DNA from: Caprella mutica
Lineage: Eukaryota; Arthropoda; Malacostraca; Amphipoda; Caprellidae
DNA: 64,000 nt
Direction of reading: 5' to 3'
NCBI GenBank assembly: GCA_947561585.1
Contig: CANNZV010000867.1
Span: 124,001 to 188,000 of the forward strand
Part shown: piece after piece, positions 49,051-60,449 of the stretch
Layout: each line of letters starts with the position of its first letter
Position numbering within the stretch: position 1 is the stretch's first letter
Program-made: the position numbers and the translations under genes
Notes under the pieces: model-generated
The model's database searches: none
Told to the model about the DNA's origin: nothing
The model's input: the letters and a program-made list of their open reading frames with translations, nothing else

Positions 49051-49718
49051 CAGGACAGTCTTCATTAGATATTTTGAAGGTGTTTATATTTCTAAAATAG
49101 AGACGCTGATTTGTTTATCACTTTGCCGAGAGTTACAATGAAAGTGGAGGCCTAAATGATCGCACTCCAAAAACACAGGAAGGTAAGATAAAGATTGCAT
49201 CAAGAACGGCTAGAAATCATCAAAGGATTTATTGAATAAACTTCTTTGCATATCTTCTCAGTGTTTTATAATGTATCTAAACATTTTATATGTTTTTTGT
49301 CTCAGAACATATGTATCATCTATGTATAGATATTCTTTCTCAGTAACAGTTAATGATTTTTCCTCGCAAGATTGTTTTTCTGACCTTTTTTACCGGCTCT
49401 TCTATCTCCAAAGAAGCTTAATGACAAGATTTGTTAATTTATAGAGCGATTCAAAATAAGTTTTCAAGAATTCGTTGATGTTTTCTCTTCAATACTTTAG
49501 ACTCCTAGAGAAAATTATTAACAATTTCTCTGGTTAATTACGATCTTATTTTATAGATGATTTTTATTTCAAAGATTGTGCATATTAAACTCGAGGTAAT
49601 GACAATAGCTTAAAAGAAGAAAATAAATGACATATTGAGATTTCAATTTTTAATGGGAAACTGGTTAAGAGAGATGGGAAACTGGTTAAACATTTTGAAT
49701 TGCGTACACACGTAATAA
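49051..49718. other. AT-rich spacer
   Basis: A 70-codon plus-strand frame at 49232-49444 has no recognisable family. I see nothing else. Confidence 0.4.
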
Positions 49719-49922
49719 AGGACCGTTCACACGCGTGGTTTTTCAAGTCTTTCCACCAGACTTTCTTTTTCCTCGAGACTTTTGAATCAAATAAGAAAAA
49801 AATATATAATTATTATCATGGATACCAACTAAAATGTATAATAATTATATAATTTTTCTAATATGATTCATAATTCTCGAGGAAAATGTCTGGTTAAAAA
49901 AACCACGCGTGTGTACGGCTCT
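49719..49922. mobile_element. Foldback MITE family 1, about 204 bp copy
   Basis: Starts AGGACCGTTCACACGCGTGG, contains CAAGTCTTTCCACCAGACTT, keeps one half of the core (ATCATGGATACCAACTAAAA) and ends CACGCGTGTGTACGGCTC. TAA borders both ends, with one base shared on the right. Confidence 0.85.
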
Positions 49923-50868
49923 AAGAAAATATTCTATAGTGGGGTAATAAAATATCAGATCATATTACTCTTCTAGACCTGTCAGGGCTCTCTGTCAGGG
50001 CTCTCTGTCTGCAGGCTACTTCAGGCATATAACCGCTAATAATTCTTTGCTAAAGCAAAAATAAAACATAAACAACTATTTTTATAAAAGCTAAATTCGA
50101 ATAACATAAATCTACCTAAGATTATACCTACCGCCTCGTAAAAGAATAGGCATGTTAATCTAAGTTGTTCATGTTACCGCTCGTGTACAGGGAATGGTTC
50201 GATAGATAAAATAGATAAAATTTGGTCCTAATCATATAATGGTCATAAACATGACAATAGTTCAGTTTTATTGATGAATGTACATTTAGGAAGGAGAACA
50301 ATGCCATTGTGTAAGTCATAAAACAAGTTACTTCGTATATATCATTTCATTATCATTCGAAATTTAAAAAATGAGGATTTCAAAAATCAATTTATCAATT
50401 TAAATAAATTGTAATAGTAAAAATTGTATTGTATTGAGAATTATAGCCAAATTCATTGATATATCAAATTAATTGAATATAACTACACCTTAGGATAACC
50501 AAGATATTTTAGTTTCCGGTTATTAAAATTCTATTTGTGATTATTCACATGGTCGAAATTGAAACTATTCGGTGTGACGAACATCTTAACTCTGACCACA
50601 CACAGGATTAGGATTAAGGAAAACAAGACGTTAAAGTTTGAACTCGTATATACATTGTACTATATGTCCAAAAAGTACCTGTGCATTAACTATCACACTA
50701 CTAAATCAACGTTCAATAACTTTTCGTTGTCTTTAGTTTTGAAATGATGACACCAAATTAAAATTCTTGAATGGAAAATGTCATGTTTTAATCATCACAA
50801 ATATTTGTCTACGATAGTACGGACCACAGAACTCATTACTACGTTACTCTACTATTGTGTGTACTTAC
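49923..50868. other. AT-rich spacer
   Basis: No supported gene. CTCTCTGTCAGGG is duplicated at about 49985-50005. Confidence 0.4.
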
Positions 50869-51060
50869 CGAAAGAGGAATTAGTGGGACACATACCACAG
50901 GTATAAAAGGACGAATCCAGGTTTCCTTCATCAGTTTGGGTTCGAACTTGGTACGTGGGTGTTTGAAATCAGGCGAAAGATTTTTTGAAGTTTCTCGCAA
51001 AGATGTTTTCCAGAATTCAAGAAAATTGTGATTGTGAGTACATGTTGTATTATAAATCAT
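50869..51060 (-). CDS. Candidate coding exon, unknown protein
   Basis: A minus-strand open frame of 64 codons starts at ATG 51060 and runs to a strong 5' splice site: the complement reads CTCTTTCG then GTAAGTAC (donor at 50868-50863), leaving phase 0. The encoded stretch (LEFWKTSLRETSKNLSPDF, KHPRTKFEPKLMKETWIRPF, IPVVCVPLIPLS) has balanced composition unlike the surrounding AT-driven frames. It ends in a short hydrophobic run that could begin a membrane segment. Whether 51060 is the true start or the exon opens at an upstream AG is undecided. I found no following exon in this window and do not recognise the family. Confidence 0.4.
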
Positions 51061-54000
51061 AGTCGCTAATATGTTTTGGTAGAATCAGTATAATAAACAA
51101 TGTAAGATATATATTTGTTCATTTAAATAATGATTATTAAATGATGAATTTGATTTATTTGGTGAAATAACCTTATAGAGATAAATTGAAGAAGTTTTTT
51201 GCAAGACTTTGACACCATTTTCTCAATCTCCCATAAATGTTTCGAAAATAGCGTTTATTTATCTGCGTGTAATATTAATCATCACACTAGTTAATATACT
51301 GCTTCTCAAATTCTATTAAATATTACCTATTTAAGTACCATATTATGTTAAAATATTTCACAAGAAAGTGACGAAACGCTATTTAATATATTACTGAAAA
51401 CTCTATGTATCATCCAATGATACATATATGAGTTATAATTGAAGTAGGATTATTATCCCATTAACTATATCAATTATATCATGAATTAATAACTCGCTCA
51501 TTTTGATAATTAATTCAGCAATCCGTTCTTTTTTATTCTTATTCCTCTAGCAAAGATTTAAAGCATTTCTTGGTTTCATTATTTATAATATTAGTCACTG
51601 TTACTGAGTAGAAAGTATAAATATAAAAGAATAGACATTTAGTTCGGTTTTAGTTACAAATTAATAAACTGCAGATATAAACGTAACAATTATTTTAGAG
51701 GTTGTTTAATGTGTTAAATAGAGTTTGGTCTATGATTTTCATACGAAATATTAATGCTAAAATATTTTTTTATCAAATTTTTTTTTATAAGATGATAGAA
51801 GTTTAGTAGGAAATCTGTTATGTAGTTTGCATTATTTCCTGTACAATCAGGGGTATATACTTTATGTTGACTCAATTAATCATCTCATTATTAATTCATT
51901 TCCATAACTTTTCCTTTCACCAAATTGGTTTAAGTATTTCAACAATTAAATTATTTCACTTATTTTTGTAGCGTGGTTATTAATTACTGTCGAAGGCCAT
52001 TTAACAACATGGGTTCGTCTTATTCGAAAATAAGATTATAATTCATTAGGGTGCAATTAATTTCTGAATCACAAGGATAATGAGACGGCAATAAATTTAA
52101 TATTATACTGAACTAAGTAATCTCATAAAAATACAAATGGATAATGGTAATAAACTTCAAGCACAAATAAATAAACATTATGGAACCTGGTTATTTCTAA
52201 AGAACTGAAATATGAAATACTACAATTAAAATCAATACCCTAAATACAATAATGATAAGTAGGGAAGGCTTAACTCAATATGCTTCACACGACACATTCG
52301 AAGGGTTCGGTCTGCAAGGGGCCCATCTTCCAGTCGCAGCACTTAGGATATCTTCTTCTAAAAACCACAGACTATTTAGCCCTTAAAAGACTGACCGATG
52401 AGTTTAAGCTAGACTAACCGAATTCATTCAATATAATAACACTATTCCCATCAATCTTGGGTAAATAAAATTTTGCCCAGTACATTTATATGGTAAAAGC
52501 TATTAACTGACAAAAAATCATATAATTCGAGCGGGTGGTTTCCTAAATATCATTGTGTAAAGAATCCTCTTAGATTTTGTCAATCCAATTAGGGTTAAAC
52601 ACTAGTCAAATACATCCCAACTGTACAACTAAGAGTTATGACGACTGGTTACAGGCCTAACCTTGCCTATCGGAACTATCAGGTCGATCTCTGCTGAAAC
52701 CCTCTCTTATCCGAGCTCCTTCTGCTCCTGATCTACTACGACCCTCTAAGTTCCAAATCCAGCCCACAAGATATAGTTCTAACCTTCAATTGTTCAACTC
52801 AAAGGAGAGTAGTAATCTGAACCTCACCAATTGACCAATAAACTTTCTGTATTCCACCAAAAAGGCAGTCCTGTCCTAACTTAACATCTTGATGTGTTCC
52901 CCTCAACTATGCATGAAAACCCATTACCCTTGACTGTTTCAATCAATCTCCAAACCACAGGAACCGAAATACTATTTGTTAGTCCGAAACCTGAAAACCC
53001 AAATGTGCCCAAAGTAGAGCACATCTACTCTACGTAGGATATAATGTTTCCATATGCGAGTTTACAAAATCATTTTGATTCATATTATAACCCAATTAAC
53101 ATCCTACTTAACTTCCTGCCCTTAACTACAAATCCTGATGATTAATGACCAATCCAGAAGTCACTACTAAATATTATGCACATTGCAAAGCTCCTTCTCT
53201 AAAATGTGAATTCTGGATCTAAATATTCTATCTATCATAGTATTCCCTCACGTTTCTCTACAATTTTCAATGATGATTTACGTGTCGTTTTCTATGAGTT
53301 TGTCTGGGATAACTAAACCTCTCTGTTTAACTTCCCTAATAGGTTTAAAAATGTAAAATATCTTACCTATATGAACACAGCACAAATATAAATTTCCTTA
53401 TAACTTAATACCAATATAAATAAATATTAAAATAACCATAATATCTTAAATGTGACAAAATAATATGGAATTCGAATACATTTATACTATAAAAATTTAT
53501 TTCTTATCCGATAAAGAAATACTTTATCTTCAAAAGTTTTCTCTGCCAATAGCTTAATGAATAATTAACGATGTAAATTATAGTCCATATCACTTGAGGA
53601 TTTATTCCTTGGTATATGATATGACCTATGGAATAAATTCCTTTCTTATAATTATACAAGAATACAAGGCACTTAGGTTACCTTAACTCTAAATTATAGG
53701 TATATACAGGCATCCCCCGCTTTAGTCACCAAATCACAACTCAGTTATTTCTATTCATCATCAGGAGAAGGGTGGAAAACATCGACCTGACAATGAATTT
53801 TTTGACCAATGTTGTATGTTGGATACCGTCTATCTATTTAGCTATATGTCCTAAAGTTTATTAATATTAATTAATCTATTAAATATTAAAATATGAGACA
53901 AAAAATTGGAAAATTTGTTGCTATCTATACCTATAGTTATTAGCCTATTAATATTAATTAATATTAATATTATTTATTATCAGATTTTATGAATGCAAAT

Positions 54001-54214
54001 GTTTGGTGCATCATCTTGTAGTGTCCTATTTAAAATATATTTTGAAATACTTACCGAAACCAAACATGGATAATATTATTTGTCTTAAGGGTTTAAAACC
54101 TGTTCATTTCAATGCCGTAAACATAAATTTAAATTTCCAAATAGTTTCGGAGATAAGGGGGGTGCGGTGTAATGCCTGCACATTTTAGGTGCGGGGGGAT
54201 TACCCGCGTTGACG
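51061..54214. other. Long stretch without supported gene
   Basis: AT-rich to about 52250, then a CA/CT-rich stretch to about 53300 with fewer TA-rich words, then AT-rich again. No exon, RNA gene or element end could be supported. Confidence 0.4.
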
Positions 54215-54218
54215 TTAA

Positions 54219-54813
54219 AGGTCCTCTCCAGGCTCCGTGAAAAAAATGAGTTTATTACATAATATTATACATAGAACTAAGGTCTACGATCATTATTCTG
54301 CAAACCGCATACAATTCGGTTCAGTAAATTTTTTATAATTTGCTTTTCAAGTTTTTTAATACTCTGTGAGCAACAATTGAGCGAATCACTAATCTGATGC
54401 TCAAGAAGAAGATTGTACACTCTTTGTTTTGATTACAAACTTGAATTTTATAAACAATCAATGCCTTTTCGGCCTTTATTTCAGATATTAATTATTTTCT
54501 AAAGTATATAAGCGTTTCTATTATAAGTTCATTCAATTTTATATCTTTACACGAATATTAAATGGATTTATTAGACCTAATACCTAGTTGATAATCAAAA
54601 CAAATGGTGTACATTCTTTTTCTTCAGGCTGAAAATTTCTTAAATTAGTAAGTCGGAAATGAAATAGGTTTTGTAGACTTTTGATTATAAAAATCTTTAA
54701 AAGCACATAAAATTAAAAATATGCTACCAAATTCGATGCAGTTTGCAGCAAAATGATAAGAAACATTAGCATCGTTGAATGAGGCCATAAAAATATTTGC
54801 CTGGAGGGGAACT
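54219..54813. mobile_element. 595 bp TIR element with TTAA duplication, copy 2
   Basis: Starts AGGTCCTCTCCAGG and ends CCTGGAGGGGAACT, flanked by TTAA at 54215-54218 and 54814-54817. TTAA targets and short inverted termini are characteristic of piggyBac-type elements; without a transposase this is a MITE. It is homologous along its length to 40332-40924, in the same orientation. Confidence 0.88.
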
Positions 54814-54817
54814 TTAA

Positions 54818-55301
54818 TGTGTGTTGGTATTACTTTGAACTAAGGTCAAGGAAAGGTTCAGCCGCTGTATGCATGTATTATAATTGATAGAGAACGTATT
54901 CAAATAGTTTTTACATTACGTCTACAACATTTCTCATATATTCAATTTAATAGTATACGTGGTAATAAGATGACTATTAAGATTTGTAATTCTTCTAAAT
55001 TCGAAATTTAATTCTTTTGAGCTCTTAAGTGTAACAGGTAGTTTCCATAAACTAATGTTTAACGTGTATATGAGACTCCTTTCTAAACACTATTTATGGT
55101 TGCATACATGTACTATAATGTGAACATAATATAGTTAACATAACTTTACACAATAATTCCTTACCTTTAACCATAGTTACTTGAGAGCTGTGAGTATTAA
55201 TACCTAATTATTATAAGATAGCTAGTTTTGTCAGCTCAACTGCGCAACATTACACTGTTAATTTCTATGTCGATAGTGCTGTTTTCTTGTAGCTACATTT
55301 A
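54818..55301. other. AT-rich spacer
   Basis: Nothing recognised. Confidence 0.4.
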
Positions 55302-55309
55302 CTTTAAAT

Positions 55310-56033
55310 CAGGGGTGGGCACACATTGTGTTTTTCAGTGCCGAAAGATGGAATGTCAGTGCCAATTTTCTTTTCGTTTTCTAAATTGCTGGGATACTGA
55401 GTAATTATATAATGAGGTAGTATATTTAATTGAAGTACGAACATGTACAACGGTAAATATTTTGCGCATAAATATTGGTGGTTGATTTATCATTTGCATT
55501 AAAAAGAATTAATAAATGATATATATATAAAAAAGAATTTCTTCATGTGAAAATATCACAATAAAAACAAAAATAAGCCATCTTGCATAAGTAATAATAA
55601 GTAACTCATAAATTCGCAGGATAAATTACTTACCTAACTTATTAAAAATGGGAATTAAAAATGATAGCATAAATATTTACCACAGTGTTTGAATATCCCT
55701 AGACAAGCGTATGAAAGATGTAAATTTAACTGATCTAGATAAAAAGAGACGGAGGTAAATAAATTAAACACCGGCACTATTGTAACAATAAACAAAAAAT
55801 TCCTTATTAAGGGATAAAATTTACTGTCAAAGTATCAAGGTCATTCATTACAAATATACTGTTCTTCAATTAGTTGACCATGCACTTCTATATTATCCTT
55901 TTAATTTATAGAGCAGTCAGGGCTAAAAATTCTTAATTTTCTTTGGAAGAAAATAAAGCACTGTTTCCCGGGTGGGCAGTGGTGCCGTTTTGAGTGCCAA
56001 AATAGCACTGAGTGCTGCATTTGCCCACCCCTG
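55310..56033. mobile_element. 724 bp non-autonomous hAT-type element
   Basis: Terminal inverted repeats CAGGGGTGGGCA, flanked by an exact 8 bp duplication CTTTAAAT (55302-55309 and 56034-56041). Eight-base duplications and CAGGGGTGG-type ends are typical of hAT elements. Internal copies of the end motif (CGGGTGGGCAGTGGTGCC at 55968) and AGTGCC words lie near both ends. No coding frame. Confidence 0.93.
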
Positions 56034-56041
56034 CTTTAAAT

Positions 56042-57397
56042 GGTTGCTAATATTGTTCTTTAATTGCAACATCTCGTAATTTTGTGTCAGTGGCTTTTAT
56101 GTATTGATTGATTAAATAAAACAAAATACTACCTGGGAGAAATTAATGTCGCGACACCAATCATTACATATTTTATATTATTCAATATTCTTGTCCATAT
56201 ATATTTTCTTTGATTAGAAAAGCTTTATAAATAATCAATGTGACGTGTCTTAAACAATCCTGCATTTTTCAAATAATTGATGTCTATTTAGTGGCTGACA
56301 CATTTGTTCTATTATAAGTTTGCTGTATTACTGATATATTCTGAATTATATTGCCTTGTGGTGAATTGAGTTGCGGTGAACTTACAATGCGGTGAATTGA
56401 GTACGGTGAACTTTCCGGTGGTGAATTAAGGACGGTGAACTTTCCACATACCCTCTAGAACCCTAGGTCTAGGCCATCAATCTAGGGCCGCTATCCATCT
56501 ATAAGGCTATCCAGTATCCATCTTATATCACTTTCTTAAATGTTTGTATCTATTTCCACTTTGTTATTACATTTTCAATAGTTATCAGGTCCTCAGTTTT
56601 TATTGTTTCATATTCAAATTCATTTACATCCTTTATTTATATATATATTATGTATTTTCTCATATGGCACCATTCCTGAGTCTTGTTTGAGGTGAACTTG
56701 GAAGGCGCGCCATTTTGTGGTCAACTTTTAAGAGCGTTGGTTTTTCCTGCTGCATTGGGGCTCAATAATGGCAGCTCGTTTGCTCATTTTTGAACAAATA
56801 TTTAATATTTTATTAAATAGACAGTTACACATGTAGAATAAGATTTTATAATGAGTTTCGCAAGTTATTTAGCAAATTTAAAAACATTTATAGTGACGAA
56901 TAAATAAATAAATAAAAGTCCTAGGACTTTCTATTCACACTATTCATTGGAAATGAATTAGGTTAACAATAGAGGCTTGATGTTACACTATATTTACACC
57001 TCATTAAGTATTCAGAGAAATATTTTAATGAAAGAATATGTTCAGGGGTGGAATAACTAAATAAATTTTAATACCTCCGAATATAATTAAATGTAACCAG
57101 ATATTTAGCAGTTAATTGGGGCTTTTAGAGTGGGATATTTTTGTCCGTTATTGGAAATTTCTATAAAGATGACTGATATCTATACATATGCTGATATAAT
57201 ATTTAATAAACCAGTCTATAAAAACATAAGCCAACATATTTACTTAGTCAACATATTTTTTGATAATGTCTATTTAAAATTTTACACCAGTCTGTTCGAA
57301 AGGGTAAAATTAATCGATAAATTATTCTACTAAAATTCCCAAGTTGCTGTCTTTTTCTATTTACAAGCATGTATAAACTCCTTTATTTATTTTTCAG
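56042..57397. other. Upstream region of the 57.4 kb gene
   Basis: Contains a degenerate four-fold repeat of GGTGAATTGAG and GGTGAACTTTCC at about 56358-56445. The AT-rich remainder probably includes intron sequence of the downstream gene, because the first recognised exon opens with a 3' splice site. No upstream exon could be assigned with confidence. Confidence 0.45.
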
Positions 57398-59478
57398 TTA
57401 AGATCCTGGTGAAATCCCTAAAGAAAGAAGTAAAGGATATATCTGACAACAAGAGGACCATGAATCGCAAGACTGTGACAAAAAAAATTGCAGAAATTTT
57501 CACGACAAGCAAAAATTTCTGTCCGACACACATTATTTTTGCATTCATGACTTCTCTCCGAAAATTCTATAAAAGGGTGAGAAAACGAGTAGAAAATTAA
57601 AGTAATAGTCCAGTTCTGAAGGTTCATTCTTCCTTACAAAGGACACACATAATAAGTTATTTGAGATTATGGACACTTGTACTGATTTCCATTCAAGGAA
57701 GTAAAATAATAAATATATAATAATGTTAAACGTCAAATTTCAGTCTAATTTTATCAAAGCTTCCCTCTACTGATGATGGGTTCTGTTTAATTAATTTTCG
57801 ATAGTGATTTTTAATCTTAGTTTCCTGACAAGATCATTTAAACATCCTGTATAATATATGTATTGCTATAATTTGTAGATATGTTATTAGTTTATGATTT
57901 TTTCACCTTTATTTTAACTATAATTGGGTAGTTTCTAATGAAAACTTCAATTCCAGTCTTCACAACCATTGAGCTTGATGAAATCGTTAGAGCTGCTGAA
58001 TGACGTCATCAGTTTGAGTGAACCCATTTTCCATGTATTTATCCACATGCCCGACTGGGGTATTTTTGCTCTTGAAAAGGCAGCACTGGCCAAGGTAACT
58101 TACCACCACACCAAAATATTCAAATTAACTACCCTAGTAATTTACAATTGTCTGCATTTATTCTAGTTAAAATACTGCAATAATATTATCGTTAGTGAAA
58201 TACATCCTTAGATAACTTCTATTTTGTTAATGAGAAATAATATTCTGAGAAAAGGAATATATTATTCCTATTAATAAATGAATAGACTTATTTCATTAAA
58301 TGCTACAGCATTAACATTTAGCTACGTATAATCTGAGAATATATTTCAAATTACTCTAATAAAAACATTTTATTTTCCAGATGAGAGAAATATCAAACGG
58401 CAAACCACTAGATCACACCTTCGATATAAATTTCGACAGATTTAATTATACTTCCGTAAGTCAAAACAAGTTACAGAAACTCCAGAAACATTTGGAAGAG
58501 ACGTCACGTTCTGTTTTTGATGATTATGTTAACATTACATCAATGGAAAATCAAACCATGGTTGACTGGAAGCAATCCCTTGTCAAGTTTGATCGAGATT
58601 ATTACAAAAGACAAAAAAAAATAAATGAACGCATAGCGGCAAATGATGCAATTTTCACGAGTAGTGAAGGAATCAGTTATAATTATGAAAATTTGAAACA
58701 ATTTAAATATACAAATCGAACTGGAATAGCTTTGAGAACAGCTGCTTCTTTTGAACAGCCATCGCTATCTTTCATCTGCCAAGCTTCTCCCAATAAAACT
58801 AAAATAGCTTCAAGTCCCATTGATACTCTCCCTACTTCTTTGGAACAGCCATCGCTATCTTTCATCAGCCAAGCTTCTCCCAATAAAACTAAAATAGCTT
58901 CAAGTCCCATTGATACTCTCCCTACTTCTTTGGAACAGCCATCGCTATCTTTCATCGGCCAAGCTTCTCCCAATAAAACTAAAATAGCTTCAAGTCCCAT
59001 TGATACTCTCCCTACTTCTTTGGAACAGCCATCGCTATCTTTCATCGGCCAAGCTTCTCCCAATAAAACTGAAATAGCTTCAAGTCCCATTGATACTCTC
59101 CCTACTTCTTTGGAACAGCCATCGCTATCTTTCAATGACCAATCCTCAGAAAACCGCCGCTTAAACATGTACAGAATGCAATATGTTGATCCTGAGAGTG
59201 GTATTAATGATGCAGTATATCTTCAAGCGGATAACTTCTCTAACCAGAACCAGTCTTCTCATACGGAAACTCAAAGTCCACAAATTCCAGAAAATTCTGC
59301 AATAAGCCAAAATCGGAAAGATTCAATTTTGGCTAAATTTAACGAAGGAAAAGAAGTCAAACTACAAAGAATGAAAAAGAAACTGGAATCTGATTCATTA
59401 TTGAAACCAAAAAGTAAGCCGAAAATGTCAATTAATGGAGCAAGATTTGGATCTAAGATAAATTTAAAACGAGCGTAA
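57398..59478 (+). CDS. Unrecognised protein, last three exons (5' end missing)
   Basis: Three exons join in frame: 57398-57576 (after TTTATTTTTCAG; donor GTGAGA), 57957-58094 (after TTCAATTCCAG; donor GTAACT) and 58381-59478 (after TTTTATTTTCCAG; stop at 59476-59478). The first begins with two bases of a split codon, so at least one upstream exon is missing. The later junctions are phase 0 and the middle exon is exactly 46 codons. The visible protein is about 470 residues. The N-terminal part is basic (LKKEVKDISDNKRTMNRKT), then comes SLELLNDVISLSEPIFHVF and MPDWGIFALEKAALAK, which look folded. Exon 3 has a charged, possibly helical stretch (QNKLQKLQKHLEETS), a Ser/Pro-rich tandem repeat and a Lys-rich tail ending GSKINLKRA. 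No signal peptide or membrane segment is visible. I do not recognise the family. The disordered repeat and basic tail would suit a nuclear or cytoskeletal protein, but that is only a guess. Confidence 0.75.
58748..59133 (+). repeat. Coding 90 bp tandem repeat inside exon 3
   Basis: Four nearly identical 30-residue units (LEQPSLSFI, QASPNKTKIASSPIDTLPTS) plus a fifth start. EQPSLSF begins at 58753, 58843, 58933, 59023 and 59113, exactly 90 bp apart. Differences are few: C, S or G after SFI, and K or E in one unit. The nucleotide sequences are almost identical even at silent sites, so the expansion or homogenisation is recent. The period is a multiple of three, which preserves the frame. Confidence 0.97.
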
Positions 59479-60439
59479 AGTTAATTGCTGGTACTTGTGT
59501 AGCGATACAATTTTTCAAAATGGTATTTACTATTATTATATACTGACACATGTGTGATGTATTTACCTGTTAATCTTGTATTCAATTAATCAAATATCTG
59601 AATATTAATCAAATAGTTAGTGGTACTCAGGCTTAGGGAACCAATTTAATGGTGCAGATGTTATTGGGAAAGATGAATAGTGGTGAAGTTAACCACAGGT
59701 TGTAAACAGAAGTTAGACTTGTTTCGTATTTGAAGGGACTGACAGGAAATTACTAATTAGTGAGAAATTTATTGTGAGCTATGAATGAAACTTCAATTTT
59801 GAGAATTGATTAAAGTGAAGTAAATTATGAATCTTTAATCCAAACATCTAAATTAGATTAGGATAAAATGGTAACTCATTTATACCTTTTTAATCTTAAG
59901 ATAATTATGTAATTAATTTTAAGATGGTCAGACGGAAGTTCGTTAGGTAGGCTAGCTTTAATATGTAATGAGCACCATTTGTAATTTTGTGCATTTGCAT
60001 TGTAAGAAATAATCTGGAGGAATTTCTGTTGTAATGAAATTGGAATATAAAAATGGAGGCTATATTTGATTAATTGAATTAATTGTACAATGTATATGTA
60101 GGATTTACTATTTCTCGAACCTTTTGTCTGATCTATTACTTAATTAAAGTACACCTAATTTAAACTATGACTGTGTTTTATTTAAACTTGTTATTTTGGT
60201 ACGATCTTTGATTTGATGCTATTTAATGAAGTGAAGATATTGATGATTATTATTGACAAGTAACGTAAACAGTAAATTAAACAAATTGATTATTCTTTCT
60301 AGGGAGAATCGTAACCCACGTAAATAAATGCCCGCTCGGCACTAATTAATAACCACGCTACCATGTGAATGAAAGAACTTAAATACTGGAAATTTTGAAT
60401 ATGAATATTGAAATAAAGAAATGCCTGCCCGGCAGAAAT
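59479..60439. other. 3' flank of the gene
   Basis: Probably contains the 3' UTR. Possible polyadenylation words are ATTAAA at about 60145 and AATAAA at about 60410; neither is clearly supported by context. AAATGCCCGCTCGGCA at 60328 and AAATGCCTGCCCGGCA at 60419 form a direct pair. Confidence 0.4.
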
Positions 60440-60449
60440 AAGAAACACC

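Noticed and set aside
52260..53300. Nuclear copy of mitochondrial DNA
   Set aside because: The composition suggested it, but I could not identify any mitochondrial gene in translation or rRNA-like sequence.
57130..57333. 67-codon frame just upstream of the first recognised exon as the missing 5' exon
   Set aside because: No donor site in the required phase was evident at its end, and its composition is AT-driven.
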